Positions 18,463-25,952 of a DNA stretch of 63,402 nt are shown piece by piece. Each line of letters starts with the position of its first letter. The stretch's first letter is position 1. The DNA is taken from assembly GCF_016428755.1 (NCBI RefSeq), contig NZ_JAELTI010000020.1, forward strand, positions 1 to 63,402, written 5' to 3'. Below the pieces are notes generated by a model. It was not told the DNA's origin. It ran no database searches and saw only the letters and a list, made by a program, of their open reading frames with translations. A program made the translations under genes and the position numbers. This DNA comes from Allobosea sp. ASV33 (GTDB lineage Bacteria > Pseudomonadota > Alphaproteobacteria > Rhizobiales > Beijerinckiaceae).

Positions 18463-19713
18463 ATGGCCGGCAAGGATGTCCCCGTTTCCCCGCTCGCGCC
18501 CAAGCGCCAGCCCAAGGTTCCAGCCGTTCCGGGCGTGCGCTTCGCCACTGCCGAGGCCGGCATCCGTTACAAGGGCCGCCAGGACGTCTGGTTCGCGCTG
18601 CTCGACGAAGGCACGCAGGTCGCCGGCGTCTTCACCCGTTCGAAATGCCCCTCCGCGCCGGTCGACTGGTGCCGCGAGAACCTGAAGCAGGGTTCGGCCC
18701 GCGCCGTCGTCGTCAATTCCGGCAACGCCAACGCCTTCACCGGCCTGAAAGGCCGTGATTCCGTCAAGCTGACCGCCGAGATCGCCGCCAAGGCGGCCGG
18801 TTGCAAGCCGGAGGAGGTGTTTATCGCCTCGACCGGCGTGATCGGCGAGCCGCTCGACGCGACCAAGTTCAAGGGCGTGCTCGACGAATGCGCCAAGCGC
18901 GCCGCGGACGGCCCCTGGATCGACGCCGCCCGCGCGATCATGACCACCGACACCTTCCCGAAGGCGCTGACCCGCAAGGCCAGGATCGACGGCCAGGAGG
19001 TCGTCATCGCCGGCATCGCCAAGGGCGCCGGCATGATCGCGCCGGACATGGCGACGATGCTGTCTTTCGTCTTCACCGATGCGCCGATCGCCGCCCCCGT
19101 GCTGCAGGCCCTGCTCTCCAAGGGCGTGAAGGGTTCGTTCAACGCGGTGACCGTCGACAGCGACACCTCGACCTCGGACACGCTGATGCTCTTCGCTACC
19201 GGCAAAGCCGCGGCGCGCGGTGTACCGGCGATCAACGAGATCAACGACAACAGGCTTTCAGGCTTCAAGCGGGCGCTGAATTCGATCCTGCTGGAGCTCG
19301 CCCATCTCGTCTGCAAGGACGGCGAAGGCGCGCGGAAGTTCGTCGAAGTGCGCGTCACCGGCGCGACGTCGGCACGCTCGGCCAAGCGCGTCGCGCTCTC
19401 GATCGCCAATTCGCCGCTGGTCAAGACCGCCATCGCCGGCGAGGACGCCAATTGGGGCCGCGTCGTCATGGCCGTCGGCAAGGCCGGCGAGCCGGCCGAC
19501 CGCGACAGGCTCGATATCGGCTTCGGCGATATCGTCGTCGCGAAGCAAGGTGCCCGCGCCCCCTCCTATGACGAAGTCGCGGTCTCCGACTACATGAAGG
19601 GCGATTCGATCGTCATCACCGCCGATCTCGGCATCGGGCGCGGCAAGGCCACGGTCTGGACCTGCGACCTGACCAAGGCCTATGTCGAGATCAATGGCGA
19701 TTACCGCTCCTGA
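18463..19713 (+). CDS. argJ: bifunctional glutamate N-acetyltransferase/amino-acid acetyltransferase (ArgJ)
   Basis: It transfers acetyl between N-acetylornithine and glutamate and can make N-acetylglutamate from acetyl-CoA, closing the cyclic arginine pathway. The 416-residue proenzyme self-cleaves at the Ala197-Thr198 bond in [16 protein letters not shown]; Thr198 becomes the catalytic N-terminal residue of the beta chain. Other family blocks are [25 protein letters not shown] and the terminal [10 protein letters not shown]. The start at 18463 is fixed by GCAGGAGGAAG just upstream. It overlaps the next gene, so translation is probably coupled. Confidence 0.96.
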   Translation: MAGKDVPVSPLAPKRQPKVPAVPGVRFATAEAGIRYKGRQDVWFALLDEGTQVAGVFTRSKCPSAPVDWCRENLKQGSARAVVVNSGNANAFTGLKGRDSVKLTAEIAAKAAGCKPEEVFIASTGVIGEPLDATKFKGVLDECAKRAADGPWIDAARAIMTTDTFPKALTRKARIDGQEVVIAGIAKGAGMIAPDMATMLSFVFTDAPIAAPVLQALLSKGVKGSFNAVTVDSDTSTSDTLMLFATGKAAARGVPAINEINDNRLSGFKRALNSILLELAHLVCKDGEGARKFVEVRVTGATSARSAKRVALSIANSPLVKTAIAGEDANWGRVVMAVGKAGEPADRDRLDIGFGDIVVAKQGARAPSYDEVAVSDYMKGDSIVITADLGIGRGKATVWTCDLTKAYVEINGDYRS

Positions 19714-20617
19714 GGCATCGGCGGATCCCAGCCGCAGCTTCATCGCCGTCAATCTCGCGATCTGCGCCCTGCTCTGGGGCTCGAGCTACCTGTTCATCAA
19801 GCTGATGAGCGGGCAGGTTCCGGCGCTCGCGATCGCGGCCGGGCGCGGGCTGCTGGGCGCGGCCGCGCTCGCGCTCTGGAGCCTGTGGCGCCGGCAGAAC
19901 CCGCTGCCGCGCCGGGCCGAGATCGTGCCATGGCTCGTGCTCGGTACCACCAATGGCTGGCTGCCGAACGTGCTCGTCGCCTATGCGCTGACGCAGCTCC
20001 CCAGTGGCCCGGCGGCGATGATCCAGGCGGCGAGCCCGCTCGTCACCGCGCTCGGCGCCCATCTCTTCTTCGCGGAGGAGCGGCTGAACCGGCGCCGGGT
20101 CGCCGGCATCCTGCTCGGCATGGCCGGCGTCGCCATGCTGATCGGCCCGCGCCTGTTCGAGGGCGGCGGGACGGCGCTCAGCGTTCTGGCCATGGTCGGC
20201 GCGGCGCTGAGCTACACCACCGCCAATCTCTATGTCCGCTCGGTGCCGGCCGCGACCGGCGAACCGGCCCGGCTGGCGCTGGGCCAGCAGATGTTCTCGG
20301 GCACGATTGCCACGACGCTCACGCTCGGCTTCCTCGGTCCCTCGGCCTTCCTGCCGGTGCTCGACCACCTGCCGACCATGCTGGCGCTCGGCGTACTGGC
20401 GACGGCGATCCCGGTCACGGTGTTCATGCGCCTGATCCGGGCCGCAGGGCCGACGCGCGCGGCGATGACCGGCTATCTCGTGCCGACAGTCGCGGTGATT
20501 ATCGGGGTCGTCGTCCTGCACGAAGCATTGGAGTTGCGGCAGGTCCTCGGCGGCTGCATCATCCTGGCCGGCGTGTTCCTCGTCACGATGGCGCCGCGCA
20601 GGGTGGGGGCTTCATGA
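19694..20617 (+). CDS. DMT superfamily EamA-type transporter
   Basis: A 307-residue inner-membrane protein with the ten-helix, two-repeat layout of EamA permeases. Repeat one begins [18 protein letters not shown]; repeat two begins after [16 protein letters not shown] sequence near residue 160. It ends in a basic tail (MAPRRVG). The start codon lies inside the argJ coding sequence (20-base overlap; an earlier in-frame ATG at 19682 is also possible). The end overlaps the following lipoprotein gene by ATGA. Substrate unknown; export of a metabolite or amino acid is common in the family. Confidence 0.88.
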   Translation: MAITAPEASADPSRSFIAVNLAICALLWGSSYLFIKLMSGQVPALAIAAGRGLLGAAALALWSLWRRQNPLPRRAEIVPWLVLGTTNGWLPNVLVAYALTQLPSGPAAMIQAASPLVTALGAHLFFAEERLNRRRVAGILLGMAGVAMLIGPRLFEGGGTALSVLAMVGAALSYTTANLYVRSVPAATGEPARLALGQQMFSGTIATTLTLGFLGPSAFLPVLDHLPTMLALGVLATAIPVTVFMRLIRAAGPTRAAMTGYLVPTVAVIIGVVVLHEALELRQVLGGCIILAGVFLVTMAPRRVGAS

Positions 20618-21129
20618 GGATCGGGACTATCGCGACGGCACTGCTGGCCGGCGCCGTCATCACGGGCTGCGTCGACCGCAAGCCGGCGACCGTGGCCTTC
20701 TCCGCCGAGGAGGCCGCTTTCATCAAGAAGACCGGAACAGGCGTCATCACCGGCCATGCCTTCCGCACCAAGCCGAGCGGCGTGGTCGTCAATGCCGCCG
20801 GCCAGGTCGTGCGCCTCGTTCCTGCCACCGCCTTCGCCCGCGAGCGCTTCGCCAGTTTCTACGGCAAGGGCAAATATGTCCCGCACGCCAACTATCCGCG
20901 CGAGGACGAGGTCGACCCTGGCTATTCCGAATACACCCGGACGACCAAGGCCGAGGCGAATGGCCGCTTCGCCTTCGACAAGGTCGCGCCCGGAACCTAC
21001 TTCCTGACGACCCAGGTGATCTGGGGCGAGGAGACCGCCTTCACGCGCGAGGGCGGCTCGGTCTATGACAGCGTCACGCTGACGGGCAAGGAAACCGAGC
21101 CCGTCCAGGTCATCCTCTCCGGCAACTGA
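20614..21129 (+). CDS. putative lipoprotein with carboxypeptidase-regulatory-like domain
   Basis: A 171-residue protein. The N-terminus [19 protein letters not shown] carries a lipobox (VITGC, Cys19), so it is likely lipid-anchored. The middle GVITGHAFRTKPSGVVVNAAGQVVRLVPA and the later FAFDKVAPGTYFLTTQV look like an Ig-like carboxypeptidase-regulatory fold. Translation starts in an ATGA overlap with the DMT transporter, implying co-translation in the argJ operon. No specific function can be assigned. Confidence 0.8.
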   Translation: MRIGTIATALLAGAVITGCVDRKPATVAFSAEEAAFIKKTGTGVITGHAFRTKPSGVVVNAAGQVVRLVPATAFARERFASFYGKGKYVPHANYPREDEVDPGYSEYTRTTKAEANGRFAFDKVAPGTYFLTTQVIWGEETAFTREGGSVYDSVTLTGKETEPVQVILSGN

Positions 21130-21137
21130 GTTCCCCT

Positions 21138-21542
21138 GTGAAGCTGCTCCTCGTCGTCGCCTGCGCCCTGATCGATGCCGATAACCGCGTCCTCGTCACG
21201 CAGCGCCCGGAAGGCAAGGCGCTGGCGGGCCTGTGGGAATTTCCCGGCGGCAAGCTCGAGGTCGGCGAGCGGCCGGAGCCGGCGCTGATCCGCGAGCTTT
21301 CCGAGGAACTCGGCATCACCGTGAAGGAAGATTGCCTCGCCCCACTGACCTTCGCGAGCTACGCCTATCCCGAGTTCCACCTGTTGATGCCGCTCTATAT
21401 CTGCCGGCGCTGGGAAGGCACGGCCATGTCCCGCGAGGGCCAGGCGCTGAAATGGGTCCGCCCCGGCAAATTGCGCGAACTCGCCATGCCGCCGGCCGAC
21501 GAGCCGCTGATCCCGCCCTTGATCGACCTGCTCGGGGCATAG
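21138..21542 (+). CDS. mutT: Nudix (deoxy)nucleoside triphosphate pyrophosphohydrolase, MutT-like
   Basis: A 134-residue Nudix hydrolase of the MutT type, expected to hydrolyse oxidised dGTP (8-oxo-dGTP) and prevent A:T to C:G changes. The Nudix box runs from GGKLEVGE through RELSEELGI (about residues 37-59). FPGGK and LLPLYICRRWEG-like blocks follow. The start is GTG at 21138, eight bases after the lipoprotein stop, so it is the last gene of the argJ operon. The argJ-mutT association recurs in alphaproteobacteria. Confidence 0.92.
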   Translation: MKLLLVVACALIDADNRVLVTQRPEGKALAGLWEFPGGKLEVGERPEPALIRELSEELGITVKEDCLAPLTFASYAYPEFHLLMPLYICRRWEGTAMSREGQALKWVRPGKLRELAMPPADEPLIPPLIDLLGA

Positions 21543-21565
21543 GAAGCGCTCCGAACACCCTCAGC

Positions 21566-21612
21566 CGTCATCCTTCGAAACGGCGCTCCGGGCCTCCTCA
21601 GGATGAGGGCGT
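21566..21612. repeat. intergenic repeat CCGTCATCCTTCGA...CTCCTCAGGATGAGG
   Basis: A palindromic element with CATCCT (21569-21574) and AGGATG (21600-21605) arms. Elements of this CGTCATCCTTCGA/CTCAGGATGAG form are common between genes in Bradyrhizobium-like genomes. It lies between convergent mutT and the DUF930 gene. Confidence 0.6.
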
Positions 21613-21635
21613 GGGGTAGTTTCCGGGTTTTTGCC

Positions 21636-22349
21636 CTAATGCACGGCCGGCAGGCCGAGCGCGTCCCAGCTCTCCCTAGGGATCGGCTCGCCGACATGGA
21701 AGGCGAAAGCCGTGACCCGTTTCAGATCGGGCGAAACCGTGCAGGCGAAGCGCAGGCCGTACCAGCGCCGCCGGCTGCGGAAGGCCGCGCCCTCCGCCGT
21801 CAAGACCCGGCCTGAAAGCTTGGTACCCGACAGCGCATAGGCCGTGACGCGGTCCGGCTCGAAATCGCGCTTCCAGTCATGGATCTGGCCCATCGCCTCC
21901 AGCCCGCAGAGCTGCTCGACGCGCTCGTCCGGCGCAAGCCTAGGCAGCAGCGCGACGGTCTCGCGGCTGCGCGGATCGGCCAGCACGCGCTGCGACAGCA
22001 TCCGTGGCGGATGAATCATGCCATCGGCCTCGGCCGGCGCCGGCGGCGTGCCTGGAGCGGGCGGTTGCGAGGAAGGCGCAGGCTCGTCCGGCTTCGGAGG
22101 CACCGCCGGAAGCGCTGGCGGCACAGGAGCTGGTGTCACGACGACCGTCGGCGGCTTGGGCCGGATCAGTGCCTCGAATTCCTCCTGCGTCTGCAATTCG
22201 ACCTCGACGCTCTGCTCCGCGATCGGAGCGGTCTCGAAGCTCTGGATCGCGAAGGACGCCAGCCAGAAAAGCAGCGCAGCGTGCAGGATCGCGGCGACCG
22301 GCAAACCGGGAGCGGGCCTCGCGAACCGGGCCGGGAGCGCGATCGCCAC
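21636..22349 (-). CDS. DUF930 domain protein with TonB-like N-terminus
   Basis: A 237-residue protein. A single membrane anchor (VAAILHAALLFWLASFAI, about residues 18-35) is followed by a Pro-rich periplasmic spacer (residues 60-110). The C-terminal DUF930 domain includes ETVALLPRLAPDERVEQLCGLEAMGQIH and ESWDALGLP. The anchor plus proline-rich spacer resembles TonB/TolA energy transducers, but the C-terminal domain is different. Function unknown; probably inner-membrane anchored and facing the periplasm. Confidence 0.82.
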   Translation of the reverse strand: MAIALPARFARPAPGLPVAAILHAALLFWLASFAIQSFETAPIAEQSVEVELQTQEEFEALIRPKPPTVVVTPAPVPPALPAVPPKPDEPAPSSQPPAPGTPPAPAEADGMIHPPRMLSQRVLADPRSRETVALLPRLAPDERVEQLCGLEAMGQIHDWKRDFEPDRVTAYALSGTKLSGRVLTAEGAAFRSRRRWYGLRFACTVSPDLKRVTAFAFHVGEPIPRESWDALGLPAVH

Positions 22350-22448
22350 GATTCAGGCCGCGTTCCCGCTAACGGCAGGCGCCGCCGATCGCATGGTCCT
22401 CGTCATCCCGGTATTTGCCCCTGCTCGCTTGCCGGGCAACAACAGCGA

Positions 22449-23651
22449 TCAAGCCGGCATTTTTGTGATCTCGGGCACAGGTTCCGCCGCAATCTCGTCC
22501 AATCCGAGCTGGAACCGCTCGAAACGCTGCAACTCCTCCTCGATCGCCGCCTTCAGTGCCGGCGTCTCGCAGCCGTCGAGCCAGGTCCATTGCTGCATCA
22601 GAAGCTTCCCGGCCGCGCGATCCGTCTTGAGGTCGAGCACCGCGACGACGCGCTCTCCCGCCAGCACCGGCAGGCCGAAATAGCCGTAGACCCGCTTCTC
22701 CTTCGGCAGATAGGCCTCGAAGACATGGGCGTAATCGAGCAGGAGCTTCGCCCGCTTGCGCTGGATCATCAGTGGGTCGAAAGGCGAAAGGATGTGGATC
22801 AGCGTCTCGTCCGGCGCGGGAAGGGGCTCCAGCGCAGCAGGGGACGCCCAGTGCTGGGTCTTGCCGGCGCCTTCCACCGCGACGGGAACGAGTTCCTTGC
22901 GCCGGACGCGGGCGGCGATCAGCTCGGCCACCGCCTTCTTGGAGGGCGCGTCGAGATGGCAAATGGAATCGAGGCTGACCAGCCCCTGCGCCGTCAACGC
23001 GCGGTCGAGCAGATAGGCGGTGATCTGCCGCTCGCTGGCCGGCGTCGGCTTCTTCTCCCAATGGAAATGCCGGTCGAACAATTCATAGGTCTTGACCATG
23101 CCGGCACGCGCCGAGATCGCGAGTTCGCCATCGTAGAAGGCGCGCTCCAGCAGACCCTTGGACGGCTTCTTGCTGGCCCAGAGATGCGCCTTCTCGATCA
23201 GGTCCTCATCGATATCGCGGATCGACAGCGCACCGTCCTTGCGGATGCGGCGCAAAAGCTTGCGCGTCTCCTCGCGAGCGCCGACCGCCGACCAGCGCTT
23301 CGGCTCCTCGCGATGCGCCTTCATCGCCGGCAGGAAATAGCGGATGTCCCGGGTGGGAACATACGCCAGCGCATGCGTCCAATATTCGAAGACGCTTTTC
23401 GCGGCCGTTTGCAGATGCGCGAGATCGGCCCGGCGATAGGCCGGGATGCGGGCATAGAGGATATGGTGGTGGCAGCGCTCGATCACGTTGATCGTGTCGA
23501 TCTGGACATAGCCGAGATGCTCGACCGCGGCGCGCGCCGCCTCCGGCCCGGACCCGAAGGGATCGCGCCGGTCGAGCCGCTGGGCATGCAGCCAGAGGCG
23601 CCGGGCCTGTTCGACGGGAAGGTAGATCGGCTGACGCGGGCGTGGAGGCAT
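22449..23651 (-). CDS. winged-helix DNA glycosylase, YcaQ/AlkX (HTH_42) family
   Basis: A 400-residue HTH_42 protein. The family includes glycosylases that unhook alkylated interstrand DNA crosslinks (E. coli YcaQ, Streptomyces AlkZ). The conserved Q-x-D element is visible at residues 50-52 in GYVQIDTINVIERCHHHILYAR-type context. RIP-AYRRADL and the C-terminal FDPLMIQRKRAKLLLDY and VYGYFGLPVLAGERVVAVLDLK blocks are family standards. The start at 23651 lies close to a basic, proline-rich N-terminus. It probably acts in the cytoplasm on damaged DNA. It is a single-gene unit. Confidence 0.88.
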   Translation of the reverse strand: MPPRPRQPIYLPVEQARRLWLHAQRLDRRDPFGSGPEAARAAVEHLGYVQIDTINVIERCHHHILYARIPAYRRADLAHLQTAAKSVFEYWTHALAYVPTRDIRYFLPAMKAHREEPKRWSAVGAREETRKLLRRIRKDGALSIRDIDEDLIEKAHLWASKKPSKGLLERAFYDGELAISARAGMVKTYELFDRHFHWEKKPTPASERQITAYLLDRALTAQGLVSLDSICHLDAPSKKAVAELIAARVRRKELVPVAVEGAGKTQHWASPAALEPLPAPDETLIHILSPFDPLMIQRKRAKLLLDYAHVFEAYLPKEKRVYGYFGLPVLAGERVVAVLDLKTDRAAGKLLMQQWTWLDGCETPALKAAIEEELQRFERFQLGLDEIAAEPVPEITKMPA

Positions 23652-23762
23652 GCGGCGTAAGCTAGCCGCACCGGCCGCGCCGGTTAAGGGGCGGGACGTG
23701 CCGCCGCTGACAGGAAATGGCGGGAGCGTCGCGATGGCCAGCCCTGCAAACGGGCCCGCCTC

Positions 23763-25259
23763 TCAGAATTCGCCGCTCACACCGAAGCGCGCGCCGCCGA
23801 AGCTGTTGCCGGCCAGGCTGACCCCGGCATTGATCGCGACGGGGATGGCGACGTCGAGCCGATGCGCCACGGCGAAGCCGGCCGCCCACTCGCCCTTGTA
23901 GGTCGCGGTATTGCCGCTCCAGCTCGTCCTGCCGGGGCGGGACGGCATCGTCGCCGCGGTCATCGCCATGGCGGCCGCGATGCCCTGCCGCGCCTCGCGC
24001 CGCCCCTCGCGCGCATAGGCGGCGACGCCGTCGATGCGCTGGTCGAGCGCGGTGAGATCGATCGGGAGCGCGGCAAGATTGCCGGCCGCATCAGTGGTCA
24101 CGACCTGCGTCGGCCCGGATTGTGCTGCACGGCTCGCCCCCGAGGTCAGGCCCGGCAGCGAATAGGTGCTGGCCGCCGTGCCGATCGCGACCTGCCGCGG
24201 ACGCGTGGTGGTGGCACCGGCACCGATCGCGACACTCTCCTCGCCGCTAGCTTGCGCCTGCGTGCCGATCGCCGTTGCGCGGGCACCGTCGGCCCGCGCG
24301 CCATAGCCGGCTGCCATCGCATCACGGCCTGCGGCGGATGCAAGTGCGTAACCGCTGGAATTGTTACCGGCGATCACCCCGCTCTGCTGATCGAGCGCGT
24401 TCAGCGCCGCGCCGACGGTCGTATAGATTCCGCCGCGCAGGGCATAGCTCGGGCCGGTGAAGCTGCCATTCGCAGCGAAGCCCGCACCGCCTCCGAGAGC
24501 CGAGGCCGCGCCATTGGCGACGGAGCGAAGCTGGCGCAGATTGACCGCGTCGGTATCCTGGGTGCCACCGGCGACATGCGTGATCTGGCGCTCGTTACCG
24601 GCCGAGCCGATCGACAACGCCCCTTGCGTCGAAGCGATCGCAACACCGCTAAACGCCTCGGCTCCGCCCGCGAGGCCCGCCCGCAAGGCAACCGATCCCG
24701 CTCCCAGCGCGATGCCGCCCGCGGCCGAGACGGCGCTGTCGCGCCCGATCGCCACCCCGTCCGCCGCCGTGACCGCTCCGCGTAGGCCGATCGCGACCGC
24801 GCCTGTGGCCGCGCCGGAGGTCGCGGCGCCGTTGCCGAAGGCGATGGCGTTCGGGTCCGTCGCACTCGCCTTGGGGTTGGCCGTGCTGCCAAGCCCGCTG
24901 ACCTCGCCGCCACCGATCGCGATCCCGCCCGGCCCCTCCACCGTGACGCTGTCGGCCTTGAGCTTGCAGTTGCCGGGCAGCGTGACGAGATTGCCGTTCT
25001 GGTCGCGGATATTCAGTCCGATATTTCGGCCGCTCAGCGCATCGCGCAGGTTGAGGTTCACATCCCCGACGATGCCGTTGAGCACGGGGTCGAGCAGGCC
25101 TCCGAGCAGGCCGGACGCCGCTCCGGTCAGGGGCTGGAGCACCGGAAGCGAGACGCCAAGCCCGGTGCAGACGTCGATCAGGCCGCCCGACTGGGCGCTG
25201 GCGGCTCCCGGCAGGACAAAGGTGGCGAGCAGGACAAGCGCAAGCGGACGGCGTGACAT
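23763..25259 (-). CDS. trimeric autotransporter adhesin (YadA-like)
   Basis: A 498-residue type Vc secreted adhesin. A signal peptide ends at ASA (residues 20-22). The passenger has a short N-terminal region, then YadA-head type repeats with SVAIGAGA-like, AVAIG and GIALGAGS units (about residues 125-235 and 320-370). A neck with QITHVAGGTQDTDAVNLRQL follows (the classical TAA neck motif), then a stalk. The C-terminal about 70 residues form the YadA anchor ending GARFGVSGEF, terminating in Phe as expected for BAM substrates. ATG at 25259 has GAGGGG upstream; a GTG two codons earlier is less likely. The promoter region carries clustered GTTGC repeats. Confidence 0.9.
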   Translation of the reverse strand: MSRRPLALVLLATFVLPGAASAQSGGLIDVCTGLGVSLPVLQPLTGAASGLLGGLLDPVLNGIVGDVNLNLRDALSGRNIGLNIRDQNGNLVTLPGNCKLKADSVTVEGPGGIAIGGGEVSGLGSTANPKASATDPNAIAFGNGAATSGAATGAVAIGLRGAVTAADGVAIGRDSAVSAAGGIALGAGSVALRAGLAGGAEAFSGVAIASTQGALSIGSAGNERQITHVAGGTQDTDAVNLRQLRSVANGAASALGGGAGFAANGSFTGPSYALRGGIYTTVGAALNALDQQSGVIAGNNSSGYALASAAGRDAMAAGYGARADGARATAIGTQAQASGEESVAIGAGATTTRPRQVAIGTAASTYSLPGLTSGASRAAQSGPTQVVTTDAAGNLAALPIDLTALDQRIDGVAAYAREGRREARQGIAAAMAMTAATMPSRPGRTSWSGNTATYKGEWAAGFAVAHRLDVAIPVAINAGVSLAGNSFGGARFGVSGEF

Positions 25260-25316
25260 CGGCACCCCTCGAGATTGGTCCCGGAACGGGAGTCATCGGA
25301 TAGGATGCAAGAATAA

Positions 25317-25372
25317 GTTGCATATGGTTGCATAAGCGTAAATCAGCAACCAAAAGTTGCAGAATCAGTTGC
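25317..25372. promoter_or_regulatory. cluster of five GTTGC boxes upstream of the adhesin gene
   Basis: GTTGC or its complement occurs at 25317-25322 (GTTGCA), 25327-25332 (GTTGCA), 25346-25350 (GCAAC), 25356-25361 (GTTGCA) and 25368-25372 (GTTGC). The first two are spaced exactly 10 bp. The stretch is an AT-rich island 58-113 bases upstream of the adhesin start, where a regulator would sit. No named regulator is assigned. Confidence 0.45.
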
Positions 25373-25423
25373 TATAGCCCTCGGCCATCTCAGCAGTTTG
25401 CGGCGCTGGCCGGATGTCGCCGG

Positions 25424-25948
25424 CTACGGCGCGACGATCAGCGCCCAGTAGACCTGGTATTTCGAGCCGGGCGCATAGGCCGTGGCGATGCCCATGCGCT
25501 TGGCCTTCGCATCCTTCATGACGCGGTCGTGCTGGGGCGAGTCCCGCCAGCCCGAGAAGGCCTCGGCGAGGCGGCGATAGCCGGCGGAGAGATTGGCTTC
25601 CGCGCCCGGCTGCCCTTCCCGGGCGAGGCGCGCCTTGACCGCATCGGCCTGCGCCGGCTTGTCGGAACCGGCCATGGCGGTGGCTTCGCGCTGGGCGGCC
25701 TCGACCAGCGCCGGATCGAGCACGAGCGGCCCGAGCCCGGCATTGAGTCGGTAGGCCGAGATCATCGCCCGCGCCTGCTCCGTATCGACCTGCGCCGAGG
25801 CCGAGCCGAGATCGCGGTAGAAGGCCGGCTGGGCCTGCCGCTGCGGCTCGGTGCAGCCGGCGACGCCGAGGATGGCGAGAGCGCCGGCAAGCGCGGCCGG
25901 GCAGGTCATTGCGCGCGAAGCCGCGGCGCGGCACAAAAAGCTGAGCAT
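25424..25948 (-). CDS. CAP/SCP-domain lipoprotein
   Basis: A 174-residue protein. The N-terminal lipobox LGVAGC (Cys32) points to a lipoprotein. The CAP domain spans about residues 50-170 with AMISAYRLNAGLGPL, LVEAAQREATAMA, and a W...SPQHDRVMKDAKAKRMGIA block where His is the usual conserved residue. The start at 25948 is set by AAGGAATG; upstream open frame is rejected. It begins 4 bases after the stop of the mechanosensitive channel gene, so the two are co-transcribed. CAP proteins bind lipids or act in the envelope; the role here is unknown. Confidence 0.85.
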   Translation of the reverse strand: MLSFLCRAAASRAMTCPAALAGALAILGVAGCTEPQRQAQPAFYRDLGSASAQVDTEQARAMISAYRLNAGLGPLVLDPALVEAAQREATAMAGSDKPAQADAVKARLAREGQPGAEANLSAGYRRLAEAFSGWRDSPQHDRVMKDAKAKRMGIATAYAPGSKYQVYWALIVAP

Positions 25949-25952
25949 CCGA

